A stretch of 64,000 bases of DNA, from positions 954,359 to 1,018,358 of the forward strand of contig VZDJ01000015.1 of the NCBI GenBank assembly GCA_008694505.1, in the 5' to 3' direction. Below, one piece after another: positions 11,341-22,262 of the stretch; the first letter of the stretch is position 1, and every line of letters starts with the position of its first letter. Below the pieces are notes generated by a model, which was not told the DNA's origin, did no database searches, and worked only from the letters and a program-made list of their open reading frames with translations. This DNA comes from Cyanoderma ruficeps (Eukaryota > Chordata > Aves > Passeriformes > Timaliidae). The translations under genes and the position numbers were made by a program.

Positions 11341-14300
11341 GTACCGGAGGGAGGGAGACAAGGAGGGGATCCGGCGGGAGATGCCCCAGATGAGAAATAA
11401 AGTTAAAACCCGACAAAATAGGAGCCGAGATGAGAAATAAAGTTTCAAAACGATAAAATAAGGAAGGAGACGGCTTTGCAAAAGCGGGATCTGTGCCCTG
11501 CGTGGGCTCGGTGTCTCCGGCCCCATGGCCGCCGCTTGTGTAACCGGGCGGGCTGCCAGCAGCGGGGGGGCCGCGGGGAGCAAGGGGGGAAAAGGCAGAA
11601 AAAAATATAAATTAGGGGCTGGAGAAGGTAGGAGGAGGCAGGAAAAAAAAAAAAAACCACAAAATAAAACAAACCAGAAGGGAAGCGAAAGAAACCGAGC
11701 AAAAAGAGCGAGCGGCAGCGGCTGGCAGCCCCGGGATGGCGTGTGAGAGGGGAAGGTTTGGGGAAGGCGAAGTGGCGAAACTCCTTGGGCAACACCGGGA
11801 GGGAAGAGGGGAAATGACAGTGGATATTGCGCTGCTGGCAGCGGCAGAGATGAAAGTCTTGCAGGAACAAACCCCTGCCAGCTCCGTGCCCGTTCCCTGC
11901 AGAAATGAATGCTGCTCCGCCGGGAATCTCCGTCTGGATGGGGAAACTCCAGGAGCAGCTGGAAAGGGGGACGGCGTGGAGCTGTCCCGGCACTGAACCC
12001 TGCCGGGGGGACATGGCAGAGCTCATGGCTGCCTTCTGTTCGCTTCCAGGCTCCCCCGGGGAAGGTGGAAGAGGTGGTGAAGTTCGCTATTGACGCCGGT
12101 TACCGCCACTTCGACTGTGCCTACTTCTACCAGAACGAGAACGAGATCGGGAACGCGGTGCAGCAGAAGATCAAGGAGGGGGTTGTGAAACGGGGAGACC
12201 TCTTCATCGTCACTAAGGTACAAGGACGCAACATTATTGGGGGGCATTCAGCTTTTCTTGCAGAGAAAACCCTTGTTGTACCCGTAAAGTAACATCATTC
12301 CCTTCTCTGGCATTCCCTTCACGGTTTTCTTGCCGGGTCTTGAAACGTTGCATCCTGTATTTGCAATTTGGACTTGGCTTTACCAGGAAGCGCTGACAAC
12401 TTAGGAAAGACATCATGGCTCTTACTGATCTAGTAATTCCCTCACATCAATTAAGTCAATTATATTGGATGTTCAGTTGGACACACCCAAGAAAGCTAAG
12501 AGGGGAAAAAAAAAATGAAGTTGTCTGGATTCATGTGTGCTTAGCAAGGCGTTTGCAAACATGTGCAAATGGTAATCCTGAAAGGGAACAGAAATCAAAG
12601 TATTTTATATGCATTTTCTTCTTTCCTTCATCTTATCCACTGGTCCCAGAAGCATTCCTTTACCAAAAAGAACAGTTCAACAAATAAATTTATGACTTGA
12701 GGTTTTCAACAGCAAAACCAGAAAACTTCGAGTATAACTAAGATTTTCCACATTAAGCTTTGTTTCTGTTAAAGAACATGGTTTAGTTTAATAATACTTG
12801 TTCTTCTATTTAAACAACTTGAATTTTGATTTTTAAAAAGTGAAGTGAAATTGACAACTTTTCTCAATGTGGACAGTTAAAAGGAATAGAAAGACGGTAT
12901 CTATGAGCTGCTCAATAGTCAAAACTTAGGCTGAAAAAAAAAATAATTGTAACAGCTAACAGCTCTGCCGTGTCAGATGCACTTGCCAGAGACATTTATA
13001 TCTGAGAATATCTTCTCATGAGTGGGAATCCTGACTCCACCTTCATGACAGCCAGCTTTGTGATGTGTTTGACAGTGAAATGTTACATCCTCATCCTCAG
13101 CATGTTCTGACTTCAGTGGGAGTTTTCCTCCCAGAGCTCCCACAAGTGAGAAGCATCCGTGCCCTGGTCTGCCCTGTGGGAGCTGGAAAGTGACTGTGGG
13201 GTTGGTCTCTTCCCACAGCTGTGGAACACGTTCCATGAGAAGTCCCTGGTCAAGGTGGGACTCAAGAAGAGCCTTTCTGCACTCCAGCTGGACTACCTGG
13301 ACCTCTTCCTGATGCACTTCCCAATGGGGTTCAAGGTAGTCCTGCTCTCCACACCTTTCCTCCTTACCTGAGCATCCTCTCATCTTTGCTGTGGCCACAG
13401 CTGGGATATGGGGTTCATTTGGCTCTGCCCTGATCCCCGTGGGAGCAGGAATTTGGTCACTAAAGTGATGCCTTGGAAGGCTGACCTGGAACAGAGACTG
13501 GGCAGAGCCAGAGAATAAAGCAGGGATTTATTGAAAGGCCTCCAGGATCCACCTGGGGCAGGACAGGGCCTGACCAGGGCTACACCCAAGGTGGACCCAA
13601 AATGGTCACAAAATGGACAAATGGTCACGAGGATCAGTTTTGGTCCATTTGCATCTTGGGGTTGAATTGTCCAATTCCAGCTCCAGGCTGTGAGGTCCCA
13701 TCCTTCTTGTTCCTCCCTCCAGCCCACCCTTGTTTGTGCTGTTGGGCTGAAAGTTGTCCTTGGTGTGCAGCAGGAAAAGGATTTGTTTTGTGTCCCTGCT
13801 GTGTGCAGAGCTGAGTGACACTGACTGTGAGCTCAGAGCTGCACCCCTGGGCAGCACAGAGTCTGAAATACAGGAAAGATAAAAACAAGGCATCAAAATC
13901 CCCCTTTAGCACAGGGGCCAACTTTTCCATGCCTTTTGGAATGAGATGTAGGTGTGAGCCCCCTGGGTCTTCTGGTCACCAGGACAGTGGTTAGAGAATG
14001 GACATCTAGGTTTTCTGGGGATGGTGGCTTGGTCTGAAGTGACCAGCAGTGAAAAATGAAGCACAGCACAGCAGCAGTGTGTTTCTTCCCCCAGCATACA
14101 TCTGTGTAAAATAAATAAGAAACTAGAATAAAGGGGTCTGTGGGGTGTCAGTTCCCTTCTCTCTAGATCTGCAGAAGTTACATAATTATTACTAATCCCC
14201 ACAGTCTTTGCATGCAAGGACTGATTTTGCAAAATATGGCCCTCATCCAAAAAATACTAATGGACATGCATCATTTTTAGTTATTCAATACGTTTAAACA

Positions 14301-17300
14301 ACCTGCTAACTTGCTGCCTGTAAATGCAGTCCAAAGTGCTGGTACACTGTGGGAAATTCAAAACCTAAAATTATTTTAATTTTTTATTTTAATAAATTAT
14401 TAATCTGTGTATTATCTGCAATGAATTAACAGGCTGGTGAGGAGCTGCATCCTCTGGATGACAAGGGCCACAGCATTCCCAGTGACACAGATTTTCTGGA
14501 CACATGGGAGGTAAGTCAGTATTTGCTCTTCAGAGCAGGCATCAGCACTAAAGATGGAGCAGAGATCTGTGGGCAAAATGAAATTGAGGGAAGAGTTTGG
14601 GTATGAGGGACAGCCACACAAAATTGTGTTTCAGCCAGAGAGCTGCTTGTGTCTCTTGTTTTGGGGAGCAGGAGGGGATGTTTGTAGTCAGGCTAAAGAG
14701 GAGGAAGCTATCAGCACTGTAGGTGCTGCTCCTAAAATGTTTGGATACACACACACAACGGTAGCACCAGCCCTTTGGATTAATCTGGGTGTGGCTGTTA
14801 ATTTACTGGGTGTTCGTACAGGTAGGATTCTGTTTTCTTTTATGAACTGAAATGCTTTTATGTAATCTAATCTAGCGTGAGCTGTTTGTTCATTTGCACA
14901 AGCCTGAGAGGAATCAAATGATGTAGTTTAACAGTAATACCACCAACACAGTCTTGCTTGTCCTTACTCGTTAGGCCATGGAGGAGCTGGTGGACTGTGG
15001 CCTGGTAAAAGCCATTGGTGTCTCCAACTTCAACCACGAGCAGATTGAAAGGATCTTGAACAAGCCAGGACTGAAGTACAAGCCTGTAATGAACCAGGTG
15101 AGAATTCTGTTTCCATTCCTCAGCTAATCCTGCAGTCTAGAATGATAGAATGGATTAGGACTGGAAGGTACTTCAAGGATTATCTAAATCCAACCCCTTT
15201 CCATGAGGCTGGAGCCTTCCACTTAGAAGTATTCCTAAATATATCTAGAATGTGTGTGCATATATGTAATTAGAGTACACCTAAATTCATATAACAGATA
15301 AATATAATACACATGTCCAATATAAATAATATATAATTTATTTAATATATATTTAGACTAATCTTAAATATATTCAGCAAAATCCTCACTGGGAATTTCT
15401 GCACCAGCATGGGACTACACAGGGGTGCAGTGGACTTCCTCATTTTTCAACATAAAATAAACAAACCACTCAACTTCATTACAGAAAGGAGGTTGAAGAG
15501 TACCATAATTAGATACCAAATTCTCACCACATACCTCATGAATGCAATCACAGGACAGCAGCAGCTTAGGGACCTTCTGATTTTCTTCCATGTGCAACTT
15601 CTTCACACTCAGCTGGGGGGGCTGAATGCCCACCTCTCCCAGGTGGGGAATATCCAGGGAAATCCCCACACTAGCTTTGGGTTTATCATCTTTTCTTCTG
15701 TTAGAGCTGGGATTAAATGCTCAAGAGATGCAGTTTCATGTTCAGACTCAGATATTTATTAATTCCTATCTATGTTACAGTCTCACAAGCTGTGAGTTCC
15801 AGCTAACAAAGTAGAAAATGGCTCTATCTCTCTCTCTGTACAAGGTCTTTTAAGCACAAATTGTCCAATTATGAGATGACACCTAGGTTATTTTTACTTT
15901 TAACCCAATAACTAATCACCCATGGTGCGCAATGTGGATTTTTCTATCCAATTACAAAATACCATGAAGGATAAGGAGAAAAAGGACTCAGCCTCTGCCC
16001 TAAAACCTCCATCTTGCTTTATATATACATTACTGTATTCTAAACCCTTAAACTGTGAGTTTTCCACCCTGTGATATCACACATTCTATTCAAACTCCAC
16101 ACCCACAATCCCAGTGCTATCATTCAATTTTGGGAGCCTTTTCCAAGGCCTCAGGTCAAATGCAGTGTTTGCTTGGGGGTCAGTGCCTTGTGAGCACAGA
16201 AAGGCTGAAATTCTCAGTGCCCAGGGTTCCAACAGTGTAAGTTAACTACTGTACACGTTTTTCCTGTCACCATCCCTGGGGGTAAAGCTCTGGTGCTCAG
16301 ACCCAGGTGGGAATGTGCTCAGGGCCAGGTGAAGCAGCACAGACATAGCCCTGTGGTCCTGCCGTGGCTTGTGGCAGCTGAGCTGCCTCCCCGTGGAGCT
16401 CCTGCTGCTTTCAGGACATTTTACCCAAAACATCTGTTTGCAACATTACCTGGCTTCCTTAGGTTAACTCAGATCATCTCCCCAAGCTCCTCCAGGAGTC
16501 AGAGAGGCTCTTTGAGGCAAGGTTGGTACATCAGAGCAGAAAATAAACTTGAGGCGTTCTGAGCTGCCCCTGTGACGATGCAACCCTGCTCTGCAGTTGT
16601 CTGGAAAGGCTTGTTTCCCAGATCCCACACAGATAACACTTCCACTCTTCTTACCTATTTTTTTTTCCTTTCTGTGGGTAATACATAGCAGGCGAAAGCT
16701 CTATTCTCCCCTAGGCCTCCAGATACTGCTGTGACATTAATAACTTTTTCATAAAATAGCTTTAAATCATGATACTGCGAGTCTGTCCATTTTCTGCGAC
16801 CCCAGAGGATTTAAAACGTAAAAATTTAAATGAGCTCAGCCAAGTCTGAGCTTCATCAACCTCTTTATCAACCACCTTTCTGTGCTTGCAGGTGGAATGC
16901 CATCCCTACCTGACCCAGGAGAAGTTGGTCAAGTACTGTAAATCCAAAGGGATTGCTGTGACTGCCTACAGCCCCCTGGGCTCCCCCAACCGCCCCTGGT
17001 AAGGGAGACCTGCAGTCTTTCTTACACAAAACACTGCAGTGGAACTATGAAAATTATTACTATTATTAGAAAATTAGCTAAATGATACAGGCAAAATGAG
17101 AAAAGTTCTGTTGCCTTGCTGCAGATCATGCCACATGGTGTAAGGCCCCCACAGGGAAGCTGTCACCTTTCTAATGCCACCATCTCTGTTTTTGAACAGG
17201 GCTAAGCCAGGGGAACCCACACTCATGGATGATCCCAAGATTAAAGAAATTGCAGCTAGACATCAGAAAAGCCCTGCCCAGGTAAGTTGTCAGAGCAAAA

Positions 17301-19392
17301 CTATTCCTGTAATTTGGAGGCATATTTTATAACCTCCAATCTGGTCATGTTCACAAAGAATTATTGAAAGCTGCTTGATTATTTTAAGATTATTTTTTTC
17401 CTATTAGTTTGCTAGTTACAAAAATGAGTTGTTGCCTGGGGTGTGCAGAAACTGCACATCAAACTAAGCCACATGTTCACAGGCAATCAAAGACAATCAT
17501 ATTTTAAGACAGGCAGAGCAGGATGAAAACATTGTAGGCATCAGCTCTTTCTTTTGGTGGGGGAGAGCTTTTAAATTCTGTAAATGTGTTTTTCCTTTTA
17601 TGGGTTTCCAAAAGCTGAACCTTTGCGAGGTACCGTGAGCCCAAAACAATCTGTAATGTCATTATGCACATTGAGTCTGACCACTCGTATAATACAAGCC
17701 AGAGCATCATAATTTTTCTCCCCTTGCCACTACCCTAAACAAAACCAATCCTGCAAAAGCCACAATGTAGAAACAACATAGAAAAATTCACAAAAATTCT
17801 AGAAAAAATTACAGCTTGCCAGTCTGCTGGCAAACACGTGAGCAAATCCTGGCATGTCAAACTCCTGTGTGCAGTCTTCCAAAAACTGAGCATGGGTGTA
17901 GGAGAATAAATTGTAGAATAAAAGAAAAAAAGAAAAACACCAAAAAAACCATCCACAAAATGTGTTTGAATAGATTTCTTGGTACCTTGGTGTCCATGCT
18001 CCTCGCTGTTGTTCCCTAGGTCCTGATCCGCTTCCTGGTGCAGAGGGACATCATTGTCATCCCCAAGTCTGACAAACCACACCGTGTGGAGGAGAACATG
18101 AAGGTGAAGCTCCCTTTGGAATTGCTGTTGGTTTTCTGCAGGATAAGCACCCACACCCCTCTGTGTGTCCAAGCAGCACCTGAGTCATGCAAAGGGGGGT
18201 GCAGGGGTTTGAAGGCTGGGGCTCAGCACCACCAAACCATCTGGGGAAAAGGGTTTTGTTCCTGCTGGGAGAGAAAGGAGTTACCCCGGGGTTGTCTGAG
18301 CTCTGCTGCTGCAGAACAGGAGCCCCAGGTGTGGACTTGCCTTTGGGGAAAAGCTTAACAAGTCCTCAGGGTGTAAAGGAACAAGCTGGTGAACAAACAT
18401 CAGGCCTGTTAGAGTTTGTCTCACTTGGAGGCTGTGGCTCCCCTTGGCAGGGAAGTTGAGCTGCAATGTTTGCTCATGAGGTGTGGCCCCTTACATAACA
18501 CCTCTGTGCTGCTTTCACTCCACGCTGAGAGGGTTTGGAGTTATTCCTTCTACGAACCCCCAAAAGAACTCTTAGCTGATTAACTGGGAGGCAACCACGT
18601 GCAGCAGCCCCCTCTTGTAGCAGAAAATTTACCTCCAGCTCCAATATTTGGGACACACCCTGAGCACCTGAAGTCTTCTGCGTGTGCATTACAACACAAA
18701 GTGCAGGGCTGCTGGCATTCAGCCACCCAGAAACGTGAGACCTTGCTATGAGCAGCACCCTCAGAAAGAAAAGGACTGTCTTGGTGACTTCAAGGGTTGT
18801 TACTTGCCTGAGAAGTAAGAGGATTGCTTAACTTAGCACTTCCTGAGCGCATGAAGCACATTTAGTAGCTAACTACTCGTGAACCTAACTAAAAAGAGCT
18901 TCTTATCTATTTATTTTTTTCTTTCCCTGCTAGGTGTTCGACTTTGAGCTGTCTAAAAAGGAGATGGATGTCATCCTCAGCTTTAACAGGAACTGGAGGG
19001 CAGTTCCAGTGATCCAGTACGTTCCTTATTACCCTTACTACCCATTCGTCCTATTCCTGTCTGTATTTTCATCCTCGCTGTCTTGAGAACACACGTGACC
19101 AAAACCAGGGAGATCTCCTACTTTACACTTTAGTGAGGCATGTCCTGGAGCTTCAGGAGGGAGATCCATTTGGAGTGTTCCTTCCAGCATGTTGGTGTTC
19201 CAGGGATTTTCTCCCAAGCCTGTGTTCAGTTTATTGGCAGCTGCAGAACCTGAGTGCATGGGCAGGGCAGGAGGGAAACTGCAATAGGGAAATGCTGCTC
19301 AAAATTCTTCCTGTATTGCTCGAATAACAAAGGTCTTTTCTCTTTCCAGAGCTGTCAACCACAAGGACTACCCATTCAAAGCAGAATATTAA
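11272..19392 (+). CDS. Aldo-keto reductase family 1 member B (AKR1B10/AKR1B1-like), ten coding exons
   Basis: Coding exons are 11272-11340, 12050-12217, 13219-13335, 14433-14510, 14975-15097, 16892-16998, 17200-17281, 18020-18103, 18934-19016 and 19350-19392. All have GT-AG introns and join in frame into 317 residues; mammalian AKR1B proteins have 316. The enzyme is a cytosolic TIM-barrel oxidoreductase that reduces aldehydes and ketones with NADPH. The catalytic tetrad is present: Asp45, Tyr50, Lys79 and His112. NADP-binding residues are also seen: Ser161-Asn162, Gln185, Tyr211 and IPKS with Lys264. The C-terminal loop carries Val302 and Gln304 and ends DYPFKAEY, closer to AKR1B10 than to aldose reductase AKR1B1. 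The residue after the catalytic His is Phe instead of the usual Trp. The family assignment is firm. The exact orthologue among bird AKR1B paralogues is not, so I give no symbol. Confidence 0.95.
12050..12217 (+). CDS. AKR1B-type gene, exon 2
   Basis: Residues 24-79. It contains [15 protein letters not shown], with catalytic Asp45 and Tyr50, and closes with Lys79 at LFIVTK. The acceptor is TTCCAG and the donor GTACAA. It lies within the CpG-rich zone. Confidence 0.95.
13219..13335 (+). CDS. AKR1B-type gene, exon 3
   Basis: Residues 80-118: LWNTFHEK at the start and [16 protein letters not shown] at the end, with catalytic His112 followed by Phe113. The acceptor is CCCACAG and the donor GTAGTC. 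A family-1 solo LTR begins 130 bp downstream in the following intron. Confidence 0.95.
13466..13895 (-). mobile_element. Solo LTR, family 1, copy 3, in reductase intron 3
   Basis: This is the reverse complement of the copies at 6962 and 10453. Its ends are perfect in this copy: TGATGCCTT and AAGGCATCA. The flanks AAAG/AAAT may be a decayed 4-bp target duplication. It is antisense to the host gene, keeps an AATAAA (plus-strand TTTATT at 13527-13532), and has lost the TATA block found in the other two copies. Confidence 0.8.
14433..14510 (+). CDS. AKR1B-type gene, exon 4
   Basis: Residues 119-144, beginning [12 protein letters not shown] and ending [11 protein letters not shown]. This is the variable loop A region that helps set substrate range in AKR1B enzymes. 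The donor is a consensus GTAAGT. Confidence 0.93.
14975..15097 (+). CDS. AKR1B-type gene, exon 5
   Basis: Residues 145-185: [20 protein letters not shown], then the [14 protein letters not shown] block. Ser161, Asn162 and Gln185 contact the cofactor nicotinamide in the family. The donor is GTGAGA. Confidence 0.95.
15141..15227 (-). mobile_element. CR1 LINE terminal fragment in reductase intron 5
   Basis: AATGATAGAATGGATTAGGA, CTGGAAGGTACTTCAAGG and ATCCAACCCCTTTCCATGAG match the reverse-complemented CR1 3' end. AT-rich sequence follows at about 15230-15360. Confidence 0.7.
15699..16234 (-). mobile_element. Solo LTR, family 2, in reductase intron 5
   Basis: Read on the minus strand it runs from TGTTGGAACC to AGCTCTAACA, giving TG...CA ends with imperfect inverted repeats. 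It has a TATATAAAG box (plus strand about 16018-16026) and, some 260 bp further on, an AATAAA (plus strand about 15755) before the terminal U5-like part. I could not see a convincing target-site duplication, so the ends may be off by a few bases. Confidence 0.6.
16892..16998 (+). CDS. AKR1B-type gene, exon 6
   Basis: Residues 186-221 (the last codon is split): [20 protein letters not shown], then [15 protein letters not shown], with Tyr211 stacking on the nicotinamide. The donor is GTAAGG and leaves codon phase 2, completed by the first base of exon 7. Confidence 0.95.
17200..17281 (+). CDS. AKR1B-type gene, exon 7
   Basis: Completes Trp221 and continues [20 protein letters not shown] to KSPAQ at residue 248. 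This is loop B, which closes over bound NADPH in the family. The donor is consensus GTAAGT. Confidence 0.95.
18020..18103 (+). CDS. AKR1B-type gene, exon 8
   Basis: Residues 249-276: [20 protein letters not shown] and HRVEENMK. The IPKS motif contains Lys264, which holds the 2'-phosphate of NADPH. The acceptor is CCCTAG and the donor GTGAAG. Confidence 0.95.
18934..19016 (+). CDS. AKR1B-type gene, exon 9
   Basis: Residues 277-303 plus two bases: [20 protein letters not shown], then WRAVPVI. The donor is GTACGT at 19017, splitting a Gln codon CA|A. This choice restores the conserved HKDYPF tail in exon 10. Reading past the donor would add a hydrophobic 22-residue tail ending at 19086. Confidence 0.9.
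19350..19392 (+). CDS. AKR1B-type gene, exon 10
   Basis: Completes Gln304, then [13 protein letters not shown] and TAA. The acceptor is TTTCCAG. The DYPF-x-AEY ending is the AKR1B10-type C-terminus. Confidence 0.93.
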
Positions 19393-19860
19393 AGGCAGCT
19401 GGTTCCTGCAAGACCTGCATTTAACTCCTTCCAGATTAGATGTGCTCTCCAGCTTGATCTTCATTTCTTCTGTATTTCATAATTGTTATGAGCGGTTACT
19501 TCTTCCTCCTTTTTTTAAGGAGGAGACCACTAACTGACGCAAGAATGCAGTAAAAAGGGTGGGGTTTTTGTAAAGATGCTTAGCAGAAATCTGGTTTTGA
19601 TTAGTAGAAAAAAAAAAAGACAATGGCTTTTCATTTCCTTTTTATCCGGTCTTCCTTAATTAGAGACATGTTTAACAAAGAAAAAGTGACTTAGCTGGAG
19701 TTTTTTATATGTAACTTCCAGTGTGGTCAGTCAGACTGGCTCATGAGTCACTGTCAAAGAATTGCTCTAATTCCATGCTTTTTGTATATTTGTGATTTGT
19801 ATAGAACCTATTTTTAGCGCTCTAAAATTTTATATGAATAAAGTTTTATTACCAACAAAA
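19393..19860 (+). other. 3' untranslated region of the AKR1B-type gene
   Basis: AT-rich sequence runs from the TAA to a poly(A) signal, followed by ACCAACAAAA about 15 bases later. No further open frame continues from the gene. Confidence 0.75.
19837..19842 (+). terminator. Poly(A) signal AATAAA of the AKR1B-type gene
   Basis: A canonical hexamer 445 bases after the stop codon. Cleavage is expected around 19855-19865. This is the only canonical signal I see before the convergent CALD1 unit. Confidence 0.8.
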
Positions 19861-19930
19861 GTCGATCAGCGTAGTCCTTAAATTGTTTTACACAGTTTGG
19901 CATGTTGTTCTAAAGTCTGGGCTTTTACAA

Positions 19931-20134
19931 GTTTTAATACAGATAGAAATAAGCTTCTGTAATTTCTGTACGAGGACAGGACACACGGATCACTTGGTGG
20001 TTTATTCTTCAAAACAGGATTGTGCTTTAGCTGTTTTAACACAGATAGAAATTATCTTCCATAATTTTTGTACAAGGACAGGACATACAGATCACTTCAT
20101 GGCTTATTCTTCAAAACAGGATTGTGCTCTGGCT
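19931..20134. repeat. 102-bp tandem duplication between the two genes
   Basis: Both copies contain ACAGATAGAAAT, then ACAGGACA, then TTATTCTTCAAAACAGGATT and GTGCT. The copies start 102 bp apart and differ at a modest number of positions. They lie just past the reductase poly(A) site. Confidence 0.85.
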
Positions 20135-21219
20135 GGGGCCTGCAGAACAGAGTTGTAGCTGTTGCCTCACACAACCTTTGCTCTGAATACCTAGAAACTG
20201 AACTCCTGTGTGATTTCTGGGGAAAGTTGGAGGCGGCAGGGATAACTCACAGGAAAATCCAGCCAGCCAAACATGAGGGCTGCCTCCAACATCAGCCTGG
20301 GAGTCTCAAATATAAACTTAGATTTCTGCAACTTTGCTGGCAGCATCCAGAACGTTACACTCAACACTCAGACAAAGGCTGGCTTTAGCTAAGGAAAGCA
20401 CAGAAAAACCTCTTCTTCAAAATCACCAAAGCAAACCCTGAGACAGCCTCACAGTAAAGTATCTTCAGATGGATTTTGCTAAGCCAAAGCCAAGCTGCTT
20501 TGTGGCATTCAGAAGAAACATCTTTAGGGGTTCTTCACTTTATCTCACAGAGACTCAGCACAATTCCTATCCCACATGAAATGGTCCATCCCTACTCACT
20601 GACAAACTGGCTGCTGATGGAAATATTCCATTTATTGCAGATGCACTTTCAGAACACACTGTTTGAACAAATTGGTTTTTATTGCAGCTATCAGATGCAT
20701 TTGAAAGACTCAGGAGCGTTTACAAAACCCCCAAACAAACAAACAAAAAAAAAAATCAAACAAACCACCCCACGACAACTCACAGACAATGTCAGGCACA
20801 GTTTCACCCCCTACAGATAAATTTGTGCACCTCGAGATGTAAACAAGATGTTCCAGCCAAGCAGGGGGAGGCCAGGTGCTGTAAGACGTGGAAGGGGTGA
20901 TAACTGGGGGGTTCTAAATGCACAACAAAGCTGTTAACAACACGCTCAGGGGCTGCTCAGTTCCTGCCACCCACACACTGTAGGATGTCAGTGATCACCT
21001 GCGCGGCTTGGGAATTCAAACCAAGCCGACGTCTTATGGCCATGGGTTTACTATATACAAATGAAGCCACCTGGAAATAAGATATTCTGGAGAGGGAGAG
21101 GTAAAAAGAAGCATCATGAAGACAGAGGTTTACTTCATTTTTGGTGGACCTGGTGCACGGCACGGATGGATGGCAAGATTTAGTGAACAGTCATTTGAAA
21201 CGAGCTCCAACTCCGTTTG
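20135..21219. other. Intergenic strip between convergent genes
   Basis: No exon or RNA gene is recognised. Part of it could be a longer alternative 3' UTR of CALD1, because minus-strand AATAAA motifs (plus-strand TTTATT) occur near 20632 and 20680. Confidence 0.4.
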
Positions 21220-22262
21220 CGTTTTTTTTTTTTCTTTTTAATTACGGTAGTTTTATATAAATTAAACTACAAGGTTTTATACAAGTGACCTATTTTTGAC
21301 CCTCTATACCCTTACCTTTTCCTCTTTTTAAAAACTATACTTTCTTTTTAATCACCCATTACTGGGCAACTGACATTTAAACTTTTTTTAATACTTATCT
21401 CACCATACCTCTAATGACAATTATGAAATCTTACTATAGAAGAAGTGTGTGATTTTGTCTTTACTTTCTTTTAAGCTGTGATATTGGCTAATTATGTATG
21501 TTTATTGCTAAATATAATACTCTAGCACATATTAAAGCATTCTACCATTAGTAGTGCCTTTAGGCTAAACTTTGTAAAGCTATGTGTGTGTATATATATA
21601 TTCTAGATTGCATTCAATTACTAGTCACTAACAACAAAAAGAAATATCAGTACCGCTGTCAGCTAACATAATCATCCAAATTTAGGTATTAACTTAAACT
21701 AGAATGGAAAAATTGATACTTAAAAAAAAAAAAGTATAAAACAAAACAAAAATTAAAACACGTTATTGATGCAGTATTTCTCATGACATGGGCAACTTAC
21801 AGAAAATATTACATTGTCAACTAAAGATATTTCTTCCATGCCTTAGTCTAAAGTGCAGAAAGAAAAAGACTTCTGTATTCCAAAAGTATCCATGGTTTTT
21901 ATAGGTTTACTGCACACCTTTCCCAAGCAACTTCACTTGACATGGGTTTTGGGTTGACCTCTAATGCCAGCTGAAATCACTGTTCAGACACATATTTCTG
22001 ACTATCAGTAGGAGAGTGTGTATTTCACAGCATGGGTTTCTTTAGGAATAAAGGCTCTTGTGCAAAGGCAGTACTATTCTGATGAATGTCTAGACTGATT
22101 ATTAAATACAGTGCTAATATACATGGTTTTAACTGGGATAATGCAAAAAAAAAAAGACATTTTGGTAAATAAACATAAATATAAAAAGAACAATTTAGCA
22201 CTTTTTTCCTCTTTTTTTTTTTCTTCCCCCAAAATGATTGGTCCAGCGTCTTTAGTGGCCTT
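21220..22262 (-). other. CALD1: Proposed CALD1 3' untranslated region
   Basis: This AT-rich stretch follows the CALD1 stop codon on the minus strand. A minus-strand ATTAAA (plus 21237-21242) is followed by an A-run and GT-containing sequence, a plausible cleavage site near 21220. The end is inferred, and other sites further downstream (lower coordinates) are possible. Confidence 0.5.
21237..21242 (-). terminator. CALD1: Candidate CALD1 poly(A) signal ATTAAA
   Basis: This is the variant hexamer on the minus strand, about 1.0 kb after the stop codon and followed by AAAAGAAAAAAA. The choice among candidate hexamers rests on position and flanking sequence only. Confidence 0.4.

Noticed and set aside
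10828..11400. 190-codon plus-strand frame running into reductase exon 1
   Set aside because: It starts inside a transposable element and reads through the TATA region. The real start at 11272 gives the conserved N-terminus.
10840..11583. 247-codon minus-strand open frame over the reductase promoter and exon 1
   Set aside because: It lies in a CpG-rich region where stops are rare, resembles no family I know, and overlaps an LTR, a CR1-like piece and the true exon 1 in antisense.
11445..12026. 193-codon minus-strand frame in reductase intron 1
   Set aside because: GC-rich intron sequence with poly-purine runs; no domain, splice context or repeat of known protein sequence.
19861..21220. Search for BPGM exons between the reductase and CALD1
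   Set aside because: No phosphoglycerate-mutase-like coding sequence is visible in the 1.4-kb strip on either strand.
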